Shown: piece by piece, positions 44,405 through 53,764 of the stretch | Position numbering within the stretch: position 1 is the stretch's first letter | How the letters are laid out: the number at the start of each line of letters is the position of its first letter | Assembly: GCA_002087915.1 (NCBI GenBank) | Contig: LWDP01000001.1 | Location: 62,001 to 126,000 of the forward strand | Origin: Enterospora canceri | Lineage: Eukaryota > Microsporidia > Enterocytozoonidae | Direction of reading: 5' to 3' | DNA: 64,000 nucleotides | Made by a program: the position numbers and the translations under genes | Notes under the pieces: generated by a model | Database searches by the model: none | What the model was told of the DNA's origin: nothing | What the model saw: only the letters and a program-made list of their open reading frames with translations

Positions 44405-47400
44405 ATGTATACAAATTTGAAGTACGAGAATCTGACGCAAATAGTGGACAGTAAATACCCAAATGTGGTGAAGTCAGAGATGAAGAACGAGTTTGGGAAG
44501 CTCAAGATGATCAGAAACGTCGAGTTGGAGGAGGTGGCTGATATGTTGAAGTTCTTCTGTGATACGTCTCATAGAAACTGGCCACTTAAGGACATTCTTG
44601 ATGCCACACGTGAGATATTCGCAGGAATAAACTGGCGAACTGTCTACGATTACGCTACAGAAGGAAACAAGAAGCTTGCGAACGTGAATTACCTGAAGAC
44701 ACTCGTTGATTGCTGGGAGACTACCAGCAGTAGCACCACAATTCCATTTGACATATTCTTCACCAAAGCAGGCAGTCTCAGCCAGAGCAACGCAGGCAAC
44801 TTCTACAAAATTGTTGTAGAAAACTCAACTGGAAACATCAACCTGTCTGGCAACATCTTCCTGACCAAACTGATATCCAAAGACGAGTTCAAGATCAAGC
44901 ACAAGAAGACAGTTGAGTTTGATTGCAATGCAAACTGCCTTGAATTACACGCAAACATAAAGAGCCAGAGGGAACTGGTGGAGTTGCTGAGGGTGAAACA
45001 CCCTGAATACCTGCTTCTTGGAATATTTTCAGTCGTAAGTCCCCAGGCATTTTACGATGGTAGGAAAACAGATGAAGACGATGCATTTCTGATTGAGACG
45101 GGGCTGTCTCTTCTGAAGACGTTCTTTGAGGGAACTACCAACCACTTCATCATTTACATCATTTTTGAGAGGTACAAGGAGCACATTCTCTTTCTGCTAG
45201 AGAAGATTGATCTGAATCTGACGAAGACACTTGATATTCTGCTGGAGCACAAGAAGCTGAATCTGGTGACGAATACAATGATGCCATACGAGTTCTGCTA
45301 CGATCTGATCATTTTGTGTAGTAGGAGAGATCACCTGAATTTGGAATATTGGACAATCAACAACATCAAGAACTACAACAAATTTGTTGAATATTTCTAC
45401 CAGAGGGTGATGAAGACAGGAAAGGACAAGCTGTTTCCATTCAACAAGGCGACAATTCACACGATCACGAAAGCAATTGATTCGAGTGATGCTGGTCGCA
45501 TGGAGTTGAATGAGGCGAATAAGGCGAAATTGGATCAGATCAGGACACTGGCAGTTGATGGGGTGCAAACAGCAGATCGTGCCACCCTCTTTCTCTCTGA
45601 AATCATCCAATCGAACATGAAGGTGGAGGCAACCACGAACAAGCTGGAACAGCTGATCAAATCAGAAGACGCCTCAATGGGCAAAAATGTGTTTAATCTG
45701 CTGATTGAGAACTACAGTGGTCTATTCAAACTGGCCAATTCAGAAATGATAGCAAGTTTCTTTGGAGAGCTCATCAGAAAGAAGATTGGGCAGTATGCGT
45801 TCATTAAGACGGCTATTGGGATGCTAAAGAAGTCACTGATGTCACCAAGTTGTGACAGGGAGTACACATTTGCATTCAAAGTCATCGAGGTGTTCTATGG
45901 GAATGATCCAGAAATATTTGCTGATCTCGAATCACTGGAGAACGTGAAGAGTGGGCTGATCAAGAAGGATCTGATCATCGTGGACGAGGAGCCAGAGGAG
46001 ATTGTTGAATTGGAGAAGATCATCGAGAGCATCACCAAGGCGGAATTGAAGCAGATGAACATTGATCGGATTGTAGAGCACATGCGTAAGGAAGTGATGA
46101 CATTCAACAAAATCATTTACACGAGCAGGAATTGCGTAGCAGCTGAGAATGTCAGGGTGTGTTCGTTGTATGCCAGAAATGTGATACTGGCAGCCATCTT
46201 CAGCGTATTGGCCAAGGAGAGCAGCCTGGTTGTTGAATTCGTCCAATGCCAGAACGAGGACTTCTTTGACGCCTTCACGGCCAGTGCATTTGAAATGGTT
46301 ACCAGAATGGGACTGATTTCATTCTCAGATGACGTAACATATTCGTGTAACCTTGGTGACGTATTAGGAAGGCTGATTCTGGCCAGAAACAGGCTGCTTC
46401 TCTTCGACCGATTCGACGCCAAGAACTACATTCTGCGATCAATCGAATACAGGCGCATTTCAACGAGCATCGGTTTCATCAGCAAATTCATCCAACAGGG
46501 CAAAGAGGGCCTTGTCTACCAGCCCAACAACCCGTGGGTCATTGGCGTCCTGGAGCTGCTGAATGAGCTCTATTTCTGCACATTGAAGGGAGTCAGGGGG
46601 AACATACGCGAGACATTCAGTCGATTTGGACTGGAGTTGGAGAGTGGCAGAGCCAAACAGCTCAAAATGAACCTGGTCAACTACAACTTTGGTGCACTGG
46701 GGGAGTTGGATGGAGCAGCTGATTTAAGGACCCTGAAAAAAGTTGTTTCAACGGCTTTGAACTTCTCAACCCGTGAAACAGCCACAAAAGTGCTGAAAAG
46801 TGGAATAGCAGTCACCTTTGAAATAGCGAAATCGATGTATGCGACCGTGTGCTACGAGGAGAGAACGGCTGGAAACGAGCAGGGTCTTTTCACGAACATC
46901 GTGATCAACACGCTCAAGGCGATGCTGTATCTGACGACATTTGAGGTGCTGAAGAATGCGATGTACTCGAATCTGCTCCACTTTTTCAAGCTGTCCCTGA
47001 ACACGCTTCCTGAGGACGTGGCCATGAAACTGATCAACGACAACATCGACATGTGCACTGAGCTGATTGAGAAGGTGGCCATCACCCGCGCTGGTGAGCA
47101 GGCTGAGCGTGAATTTGCTGAATTCAGCGGCAGCCTGAAGAAGAGCGACTCATTCACCCTCAGAATCAGGCGATTTCTTGATTCGGCGGCAGACAGCGAG
47201 GGCTTCCAACTGCTGAACAGCCAGAAGAGTGAGACTGGGAAGATTGCTGCTCTAACGAATCCGATTCAGTTTCAGGAGAAGAAGTCCCTTCGTAAAATTG
47301 AGAACAACGAGTACCAGGAGATCAAAAGCCACCTGATTCAACTTGGGCGCAAAATTCCACTGAAGAAAACCAACTACATTTTTGAGGAGTTTCCGGCCCT

Positions 47401-48799
47401 GCTTGGGCCTGAGAAGCACGCGAACTTCAAGCGGCTCTTCCACTACATCGAGACGAAGTCGCCTACGAGGGACGAGGACTGTGTGAACCTGTCGAAGTAT
47501 CTCGTGGGCCAGGCCATCAAGACTGATTGTGCCGATGAATTCGTCTTTGAATTCCTGTACAAGATATTCATCATCTCGAACAAGACGAAGAAGGAGACCG
47601 TGAACTGGCTGATCTACGCAGACGATGAGTCGCGTAACACCCGTCTCGTCACCAAATTCATCCAGTACAACTTCATCTTCATCGAGGAGTACGATCAGGC
47701 CCTGTCCAAATTCATCCAAAAAGAGAAGGGCACCGAGTACCTGACATTCTCGTTGCACCTGCTGGATCAGATTCTGTTTGGGCCAAAGGTGCTTTGTTCG
47801 ATCTACAACTTCATCTACACCATCGAGGCAATCAGCAAGAAGGCAGACTACCACACGGAGTGTCTCGAGTTTCTGAAGAAGATCGAGGTCGCAATGCTCG
47901 ACTTCAACGTGACGGAAGACCGAAACATCTTCGACGACTTCGTGAACCAGCTCGGCTTCCTTCAGTCTACGACCGACCTGTACGCCAAGTTCAGGGAGGC
48001 GTACAGGACGGAGCCACTCAACTTCAACGCGGCATTCAAAAGCAGCTGGAACCACTTCGTCCTCTACTCCGGCAACTACCGCTACTTCAAGATCGACATT
48101 CTGGCACTTCTGGTGAACAAGGGCGGCCTGAAGCACATCCACCAGTCACTTGAGTTTCTGATTCAGGCGTACAGGAAGAACATGCCCCTGTTCAACATGT
48201 TCTACTGCCGCTTTCTGACGAAGTGGCTTGAGACAATTCCAGTTGAGGACACCAGGGGAGTCAGGGTCGTTGTATTCAAAATACTCGAAATAATTTGCCC
48301 CACAAATTATCCAGGATTCGGGGCCCAGTTCATCGAGGTCGTGAGCCAGCCGTTCTTCGACAGCTGCGCAGACAACGAGTCGATGTGGATCGCATGCGAG
48401 CTGTTTGAGACACTTCGCCACTGCGAGAAGTACGAGAAGATGCTCTACGACTATTTCGTGACTAAGGAGATGTTTGTGAAGAAGTATTCGGTGCAACTCA
48501 TTCAGAGTGTGCCAGCCTACTGCGTGCGACTCAAGAACCTCTTTGGTGGATTCATCAAGGGAAACACGGCATTGGGGACTGACGTGAATGTGACTGGGCT
48601 CAGGTCAGTCGACTTCTGTGGAATTCACATGGATTCATTTCGTGCCAATCTCAAGGCAAATCCATCCAAGATGTGTCTGTACGTTTTGTGCAGATATCAC
48701 AGCACAAATCCACCAGATTCAGTCAAAAGGGCCTATGAGGAGATCAGCAAGAGCCACAAGCAGGTTGTGAATGAGTACGAGGAGAAATATTTCAAGTAA
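44405..48799 (+). CDS. NOT1: CCR4-NOT scaffold subunit NOT1
   Basis: 1,464 aa, smaller than yeast (2,108). Not1 is the HEAT-repeat scaffold of the deadenylase complex. The N-terminus has the typical segment LEEVADMLKFFCDTSHRNWPLKDILDATREIFAGINWRTVYDY. The C-terminal Not1 domain has SSWNHFVLYSG ... RGVRVVVFKILEIICPTNYPGFGAQFIEVVSQPFFDSC and ACELFETLRHCEKYEKMLYDYFVTKEMFVKKYSVQLIQSVPAYCVRLKNLFGGF, matching the FAFSWLELISHR ... LLxVLLHDFPEFL ... IPxxxxQLRNLILSA region. TTTGACCCC directly precedes the ATG. It recruits mRNA decay factors such as Dhh1 and tethering proteins. Confidence 0.85.
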   Translation: MYTNLKYENLTQIVDSKYPNVVKSEMKNEFGKLKMIRNVELEEVADMLKFFCDTSHRNWPLKDILDATREIFAGINWRTVYDYATEGNKKLANVNYLKTLVDCWETTSSSTTIPFDIFFTKAGSLSQSNAGNFYKIVVENSTGNINLSGNIFLTKLISKDEFKIKHKKTVEFDCNANCLELHANIKSQRELVELLRVKHPEYLLLGIFSVVSPQAFYDGRKTDEDDAFLIETGLSLLKTFFEGTTNHFIIYIIFERYKEHILFLLEKIDLNLTKTLDILLEHKKLNLVTNTMMPYEFCYDLIILCSRRDHLNLEYWTINNIKNYNKFVEYFYQRVMKTGKDKLFPFNKATIHTITKAIDSSDAGRMELNEANKAKLDQIRTLAVDGVQTADRATLFLSEIIQSNMKVEATTNKLEQLIKSEDASMGKNVFNLLIENYSGLFKLANSEMIASFFGELIRKKIGQYAFIKTAIGMLKKSLMSPSCDREYTFAFKVIEVFYGNDPEIFADLESLENVKSGLIKKDLIIVDEEPEEIVELEKIIESITKAELKQMNIDRIVEHMRKEVMTFNKIIYTSRNCVAAENVRVCSLYARNVILAAIFSVLAKESSLVVEFVQCQNEDFFDAFTASAFEMVTRMGLISFSDDVTYSCNLGDVLGRLILARNRLLLFDRFDAKNYILRSIEYRRISTSIGFISKFIQQGKEGLVYQPNNPWVIGVLELLNELYFCTLKGVRGNIRETFSRFGLELESGRAKQLKMNLVNYNFGALGELDGAADLRTLKKVVSTALNFSTRETATKVLKSGIAVTFEIAKSMYATVCYEERTAGNEQGLFTNIVINTLKAMLYLTTFEVLKNAMYSNLLHFFKLSLNTLPEDVAMKLINDNIDMCTELIEKVAITRAGEQAEREFAEFSGSLKKSDSFTLRIRRFLDSAADSEGFQLLNSQKSETGKIAALTNPIQFQEKKSLRKIENNEYQEIKSHLIQLGRKIPLKKTNYIFEEFPALLGPEKHANFKRLFHYIETKSPTRDEDCVNLSKYLVGQAIKTDCADEFVFEFLYKIFIISNKTKKETVNWLIYADDESRNTRLVTKFIQYNFIFIEEYDQALSKFIQKEKGTEYLTFSLHLLDQILFGPKVLCSIYNFIYTIEAISKKADYHTECLEFLKKIEVAMLDFNVTEDRNIFDDFVNQLGFLQSTTDLYAKFREAYRTEPLNFNAAFKSSWNHFVLYSGNYRYFKIDILALLVNKGGLKHIHQSLEFLIQAYRKNMPLFNMFYCRFLTKWLETIPVEDTRGVRVVVFKILEIICPTNYPGFGAQFIEVVSQPFFDSCADNESMWIACELFETLRHCEKYEKMLYDYFVTKEMFVKKYSVQLIQSVPAYCVRLKNLFGGFIKGNTALGTDVNVTGLRSVDFCGIHMDSFRANLKANPSKMCLYVLCRYHSTNPPDSVKRAYEEISKSHKQVVNEYEEKYFK

Positions 48800-48811
48800 A
48801 TTATGGAGCAT

Positions 48812-49090
48812 TCATTCCAGGTCTTCGATGCTGGCCAGGTCGTCGTAGCTGTCACTTTTGCGTGCTATTCGTATTTCTGGGCTTTCGTGTGTCTCCTTCA
48901 CAATCTGTTTGTATTCCACAATGCTCACAATTCGGTTGAATTTCTTGAAGTGTTCAATCACAGCCTGTTTCACACGCTCTGCTCTGCTTTTGTTTGCTAG
49001 TCCCAGTATCTCCATTGCTTCCACCGCCTGCTTGTCGCAGATGCGTCTTACCATTTCATCGATATCATTTTTATTTGGCTCATCAGACAT
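48812..49090 (-). CDS. PDCD5-like protein
   Basis: 92 aa. The helical core VEAMEILGLANKSRAERVKQAVIEHFKKFNRIVSIVEYKQIVKETHE corresponds to the PDCD5 three-helix bundle (ARLxNLALVKPEKAxxVExxLIxxAxxGQL...I). An acidic C-terminal tail follows. PDCD5-family proteins bind nucleic acids or the chaperonin CCT; the role here is unclear. The ATG follows ATTCCCTAA. Its stop is 13 bp from the NOT1 stop (convergent). One of the two inverted repeat arms lies 83 bp upstream of its start. Confidence 0.55.
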   Translation of the reverse strand: MSDEPNKNDIDEMVRRICDKQAVEAMEILGLANKSRAERVKQAVIEHFKKFNRIVSIVEYKQIVKETHESPEIRIARKSDSYDDLASIEDLE

Positions 49091-49412
49091 TTAGGGAATA
49101 AAAATTATGTGAAGGTGTATTGAATAATACGGTAATGAATTGTATTGGAATTGACTATCTGGGTGTTGTCACTGGTGGGTGTACTGCCTATTACAGATAC
49201 TGATTTCCTTCTTGTAGTTCTCATTCACAAAATACCATTTATTTTTTGGTTACTGTTTGATAGGAGTGATCTTACGAATAGTCACTTGCTTCTACTCAAC
49301 AACAAGATTTGTGGTAGAGTAAGAAGATGTAATTGGGGGTTATGATAGCCAATTTAATGCATCAATACCAACAGCCTTAGATACTGTGAACTAGGCTCAG
49401 TTAATATGCCAA
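49091..49412. other. Gene-free stretch carrying the left inverted-repeat arm
   Basis: 322 bp without a credible gene. It holds the left repeat arm (49173-49300). A 66-codon frame crossing it looks like noise. The last 100 bp (49310-49412) show no tRNA or obvious hairpin. Confidence 0.5.
49173..49300 (+). repeat. Inverted repeat, left arm (128 bp)
   Basis: Reverse-complement partner of 50348-50486. By eye there are about 8 mismatches, one single-base indel and one 12-bp indel over the arm, near 94% identity in aligned bases. Shared blocks include ACTGCCTATTACAGATACTG, TTCTCATTCACAAAATACCA and ATCTTACGAATAGTCACT. The arm lies 83 bp upstream of the PDCD5-like start codon. Confidence 0.93.
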
Positions 49413-50111
49413 CTAATTTGACACAGTAAGTGTTGTTATGAAATCGGTAATCAGACTCGTTTTCTTCTTTCTAAGAGTCTTTAGGAGTTTTTCTATATTG
49501 ATGAGCACAGATACCAGATTATCAACATTCTTGAAAATTTCAATTAGATCGTTATCTGATGACACTCTACTCTCATCGGAATAGAAGTGTTCTATGTCAA
49601 GCGAATCATCATCACCCACTTCTTCACTGTTTTGACACATTCTGTAATGTTGCTTTACCGCTACGAAATAATGCCGACAATTCATAAAATCCAATTGTTG
49701 GTTGTGAAGTGTCTCATTTGCCTTCTTCAACCTGTTAAAACTCTCTGACAATTCATTGTATTTTGCTTCAACCATTTCTAATGATCTACAATTTGTACCA
49801 AGATACACCATGTTGTTTTCATACTCATCCATGTCTTTTGCTGCCTTGTTTTTATCGATCTGTTTCAACAGATTGAGAAATTCATCATAATCTCTTTTGA
49901 TTATCTCTCCCTTCTCCTCATTAGTCAAACTGATGAACTCGTTATACTTAGATTCCAGGTCGGCATTGAGTCTATCAATGTCATAACGATAAGACACAAT
50001 AGGCATTATTATCATTGCAGTGAAATTGTTCAACAGGTGCATATGGCTAACATTAACTAACAGTTGCGTGCGAGCTGCAGAGAGTACCAGATCAATAAAC
50101 CATAATAACAT
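49413..50111 (-). CDS. Orphan coiled-coil protein between inverted repeat arms
   Basis: 232 aa. The N-terminus has a hydrophobic leader (MLLWFIDLVLSAARTQLLVNV) and another short hydrophobic patch (FTAMIIMPIVSY), then a long helical, Lys/Glu/Asn-rich region likely to form coiled coil (about residues 45-145). An acidic stretch (EEVGDDDSLDIEHFYSDES) and a final helix follow. No match to transposase, integrase or other mobile-element enzymes is seen. AACCC lies directly before the ATG, so it uses the host start signal. Two repeat arms flank it outside the coding sequence. Confidence 0.65.
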   Translation of the reverse strand: MLLWFIDLVLSAARTQLLVNVSHMHLLNNFTAMIIMPIVSYRYDIDRLNADLESKYNEFISLTNEEKGEIIKRDYDEFLNLLKQIDKNKAAKDMDEYENNMVYLGTNCRSLEMVEAKYNELSESFNRLKKANETLHNQQLDFMNCRHYFVAVKQHYRMCQNSEEVGDDDSLDIEHFYSDESRVSSDNDLIEIFKNVDNLVSVLINIEKLLKTLRKKKTSLITDFITTLTVSN

Positions 50112-50582
50112 GGGTTAATAACGGTTTTTGTTTAAATACCCAAATTTTTATTTTTGATCAATACAAAGTGCGTTATTTGTGTATCCTGTAGAGAATATAT
50201 CTTATATTAAGATTTAAGAACAAATGATCACCAAACTTTTCAAAATTGATAGTTCATAAATTTGTTTGACGTATCAGCGTTCTTGAAGTTTTTGAAAAAA
50301 TTGATCAATAATATAACGTGGGACAAATGTAAAGAATCTGTTAATGTGTTGAGTAGAAGCAGTGACTATTCGTAAGATCACTAAAAGTGACACTCCTATC
50401 AAACAGTGACTGAAAAAGAAATGGTATTTTGTGAATGAGAACTATAAGAATGAAATCAGTATCTGTAATAGGCAGTGCACCCAACACTTATTTTAGTCAT
50501 TTTAATACATTCATTGCAACTGCAGCCACCTTTTCAGGCCCATTTTAGCAGATCAATAAATCAAAATTTGCCTTTTTATCCC
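50112..50582. other. Gene-free stretch carrying the right inverted-repeat arm
   Basis: 471 bp between divergent genes, the longest gene-free stretch in the window. 50112-50347 is AT-rich with no tRNA or snRNA signature that I can see. 50348-50486 is the right repeat arm. 50487-50582 leads into isoleucyl-tRNA synthetase and ends in TTTTTATCCC. Confidence 0.5.
50348..50486 (-). repeat. Inverted repeat, right arm (139 bp)
   Basis: Partner of the left arm at 49173-49300. It carries 12 extra bases (CACTAAAAGTGA), bounded by short CACT/AGTG repeats that could have promoted loss of the segment in the left arm. It lies 96 bp upstream of the isoleucyl-tRNA synthetase ATG, mirroring the position of the left arm. 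Confidence 0.93.
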
Positions 50583-53500
50583 ATGTCTGACGAAAACTTC
50601 AATTTTTCAAAACAGGAGCAGGAGACACTGAAGTACTGGAAGAAGAACAGGTGCTTTGAGAAGTCAAATGAGCTGAGCAAGGAGAGAAAGAGGTACGTGT
50701 TTTATGATGGCCCACCATTTGCAACAGGATTGCCACATTATGGTCATATTCTAAGTGGAACAATCAAGGACACCGTGGGACGATTCTACTACCAGAAAGG
50801 ACACCACGTGGAGAGAAGATTCGGATGGGACTGTCATGGGCTGCCTGTGGAATACGAAATCGACAAAATGCTGAAGATCACAACCAGGGATCAGGTGCAT
50901 GAAATGGGAATTAAGGCGTATAATGATCATTGTAGGAGTATTGTACAGAAATACACCAGTGAGTGGGAAGAGGTCGTGGATCGAATGGGTCGTTGGGTTA
51001 ATTTCCAAGGTGGCTACAAGACAATGGATATGAAATTCATGGAATCAGTTTGGTTCATTTTCAAGAGCATTTTTGATAGGAACAAAATATACAGGGGATT
51101 CAAAATAATGCCATTTAGCATAGCATGCAAGACACCGCTATCAAACTTCGAAGCATCGCAGAACTACAAGGATGTGAGTGATCCAAGCATTCTGGTGCGA
51201 TTCCCAGTGCTACACAAAGAAGACAGAGATGCGATTCTGAAGAAGTGCAATCAGACTGTGCATAATGCAACCATTTCATTTGTAGCGTGGACTACAACTC
51301 CCTGGACACTTCCGGCCAGTCTTGGACTCTGTTTGAACTCCAAATTCACCTATGCGCTCTTCTATTTGGAAGAAGACTACAGCAACATTTACATTATTCA
51401 CAGTAATAGAATTGGTGCCTACTTCAAGAAGTACAAAATAATTGCAGAAATATCTGGAGCAGAGATCGTAGGAGTGGAATACGAGCAACCATTCACGTGC
51501 TACGAGAAATACAGGGCAAAGGGCTGTTTCAGGACAATTGATGCTGCCTTTGTGAGTGAGGAAAATGGAAGTGCAATTGTGCAGTGTGCGCCTGCGTTTG
51601 GAGAGGACGACTATGCCACATTTCTAAGCAAGAATATTCTCCAGTCCGATGAGGTTGTACCATGCCACGTTGATGAAAATGGCAATTTCACAATTCCATT
51701 GGAAAAATACATGAGAGTAGAAATGAAGCTGGAAAAGACACTGAAGGAATTCTATTTCAAGGACGCTGATAAAATAATATTGTCCATTCTGAAGGAGAGA
51801 CTGTTGATGAACAGTCGCATTGTGCACTCGTATCCATTCTGCTGGAGGTCAGATACGCCACTGATGTACAAACTGGTTCCAAATTGGTTCATCCGAGTTA
51901 AGGAGACAAGAGAGGAGCTGTTGAAGCAGAATGAGAAGATAAATTGGATTCCAGAGGACATAAAATACAAGAGATTCCACAATTGGCTTGCAGCAGCAAA
52001 GGATTGGGCTGTTTCAAGAAACAGATTTTGGGGAACACCCCTACCAATATGGGCCAGGTTTGAAGGTGCTTGTTACGACTACAATGATTTGATTTGTATT
52101 GGATCAGTGAAAGAATTGGAAGAATTGAGTGGAGTGAAAGTGGCTGATTTGCACAGGGAGACTGTAGACGACATTGTGATAAAAAGGGATGGAAAGAAAT
52201 ACAGGAGAATTGAAGAAGTGCTTGATTGCTGGTTTGAGAGTGGATCAATGCCATATGCCCAGGACAATTTGGATGGAATTGGAGAATCAGGTGAAAAGTT
52301 GACGAAGACGAATTTCCCAGCCAATTTCATTGGAGAAGGATTGGATCAGACCAGAGGATGGTTCTACACCCTCCATGTGATATCCACCATTCTCTTTGAT
52401 TCTCCAGCATTCAAGAATGTGGTGGTAAATGGAATTGTATTGGCAGATGATGGTAAGAAAATGAGCAAGAGACTCAAGAACTATCCAAGCACACATGAGA
52501 TCTTCAAGAAATACGGTGCAGATGCATTGCGACTGTATCTGATCAGCTCTCCAGTTGTGGCAGCAGAAAACTTACGATTTAATGAATCAGGTGTAAGGGA
52601 AATGCTCAAGACTGTCCTGATACCGTGGCACAATATCATATTGTTCTACAATGAGACAAAGAAGAGTGTTACTGCAACCAATACATTGCTAGATAGTTGG
52701 ATTGAATCTGAATTGAATTCGTTCATCTCTGAGATTGATGCGCATATGGCGTCATACAAACTCAATGGCGTATTGGATTCGATATTGAAGTTCATTGACA
52801 ACCTGAGCAATTGGTACATCAGAATCAACAGAAAGGAACTCAAGAGTGGTGGGAAATACCTAGCTGAAATCATCAAAAGATTCTCAATCACAATGGCGTC
52901 ATTTACGCCATTCTTTGCTGAATACAGTTACCAGAGCATTTCAGACGATTCCAAGATGGAAAGTGTCCATTTTGAAATGATTCCGCCTGCAAAATGCTTC
53001 GAAACTGATTTTGGATTTGCAAAGGAGATCATTGAGGGCATCAGGCACCTACGTGAAAAGCATTCGTTGAAACTCAGGCGCGTTTTGAAGAGGATAAAAG
53101 TGGCCGTGAATAAGTCAGAACTTGATACAGTGACCAAATTGGTAGCCAAGTACGAGGGAGTCATCAAGAACGAGTGTAATGTGCTTGATGTTGTTGTAGA
53201 AGAGTTGGAAGCCAATCAGGTTGAACACAGAATCAAGCCAAATTATCGGATACTCAGCCAGGATAAGTCAAAGATGAAACAGAAAATTGATATCATCACC
53301 AAATTGAACAAACAGGAATTGAAGACTATCCAAGACAACCAGCATCCACTGGTCAAATCAAATGAGATTATGGTTGAGACTGAATTTGTTGGCGTGGATC
53401 ATTCATGTGTCTGTCAAATCAATTCAAATAGCGTGGGATTGGTATTGGATGTGACTGAAAACGACCTGATCAGAGAAATGTCATTTGCTCGTGATTTCTA

Positions 53501-53729
53501 CTCATTTGTGCAGAAGATGAGAAAGAATCTCAAGCTCAAAGTCTCTGATAAAATTGTGGTTGAAATTGAAAACAAGGCAGTGCGTGATAAATTCGAGAGA
53601 GTCATTGGAGATCACTACAAGAACGAGATTGATTTCAGGAAGAATGAAAGTTGTGTGAATCAGGTTGGTGAAACTGATTACAAATACGACGATATTGAGA
53701 CAGGACTGAAGCTATTCAGGAAGGAGTAA
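50583..53729 (+). CDS. ILS1: Cytosolic isoleucyl-tRNA synthetase
   Basis: 1,048 aa, close to yeast (1,072). It charges tRNA-Ile. Class I motifs are present: PFATGLPHYGHILSG (HIGH motif, about residues 42-56) and KKMSKRLKN (KMSKS-type loop, about 622-630). The editing domain includes WTTTPWTLPASLGLCLN. The zinc-free eukaryotic-type anticodon domain follows. GLDQTRGWFYTLHVIST is the typical pre-KMSKS segment. The start at 50583 lies after TTTTTATCCC; a GTG-initiated frame from 50475 was rejected. Confidence 0.96.
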   Translation: MSDENFNFSKQEQETLKYWKKNRCFEKSNELSKERKRYVFYDGPPFATGLPHYGHILSGTIKDTVGRFYYQKGHHVERRFGWDCHGLPVEYEIDKMLKITTRDQVHEMGIKAYNDHCRSIVQKYTSEWEEVVDRMGRWVNFQGGYKTMDMKFMESVWFIFKSIFDRNKIYRGFKIMPFSIACKTPLSNFEASQNYKDVSDPSILVRFPVLHKEDRDAILKKCNQTVHNATISFVAWTTTPWTLPASLGLCLNSKFTYALFYLEEDYSNIYIIHSNRIGAYFKKYKIIAEISGAEIVGVEYEQPFTCYEKYRAKGCFRTIDAAFVSEENGSAIVQCAPAFGEDDYATFLSKNILQSDEVVPCHVDENGNFTIPLEKYMRVEMKLEKTLKEFYFKDADKIILSILKERLLMNSRIVHSYPFCWRSDTPLMYKLVPNWFIRVKETREELLKQNEKINWIPEDIKYKRFHNWLAAAKDWAVSRNRFWGTPLPIWARFEGACYDYNDLICIGSVKELEELSGVKVADLHRETVDDIVIKRDGKKYRRIEEVLDCWFESGSMPYAQDNLDGIGESGEKLTKTNFPANFIGEGLDQTRGWFYTLHVISTILFDSPAFKNVVVNGIVLADDGKKMSKRLKNYPSTHEIFKKYGADALRLYLISSPVVAAENLRFNESGVREMLKTVLIPWHNIILFYNETKKSVTATNTLLDSWIESELNSFISEIDAHMASYKLNGVLDSILKFIDNLSNWYIRINRKELKSGGKYLAEIIKRFSITMASFTPFFAEYSYQSISDDSKMESVHFEMIPPAKCFETDFGFAKEIIEGIRHLREKHSLKLRRVLKRIKVAVNKSELDTVTKLVAKYEGVIKNECNVLDVVVEELEANQVEHRIKPNYRILSQDKSKMKQKIDIITKLNKQELKTIQDNQHPLVKSNEIMVETEFVGVDHSCVCQINSNSVGLVLDVTENDLIREMSFARDFYSFVQKMRKNLKLKVSDKIVVEIENKAVRDKFERVIGDHYKNEIDFRKNESCVNQVGETDYKYDDIETGLKLFRKE

Positions 53730-53764
53730 ACATGTTTAACTTGATAGCATTATTATTGAGGCAA

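Noticed and set aside
47252..48142. 296-codon open frame antisense to NOT1
   Set aside because: Same reason: a Leu/Val/Glu-rich mirror of a GC-biased coding region, with no start signal and no recognisable domain.
49145..49345. 66-codon frame inside the left repeat arm
   Set aside because: The same DNA in the right arm does not keep the frame because of indels, so coding is unlikely.
50112..50347. A structured RNA (U6, U2 or RNase P) in the long gap
   Set aside because: I looked for the conserved ACAGAGA-type and tRNA-like boxes and saw none; only AT-rich sequence.
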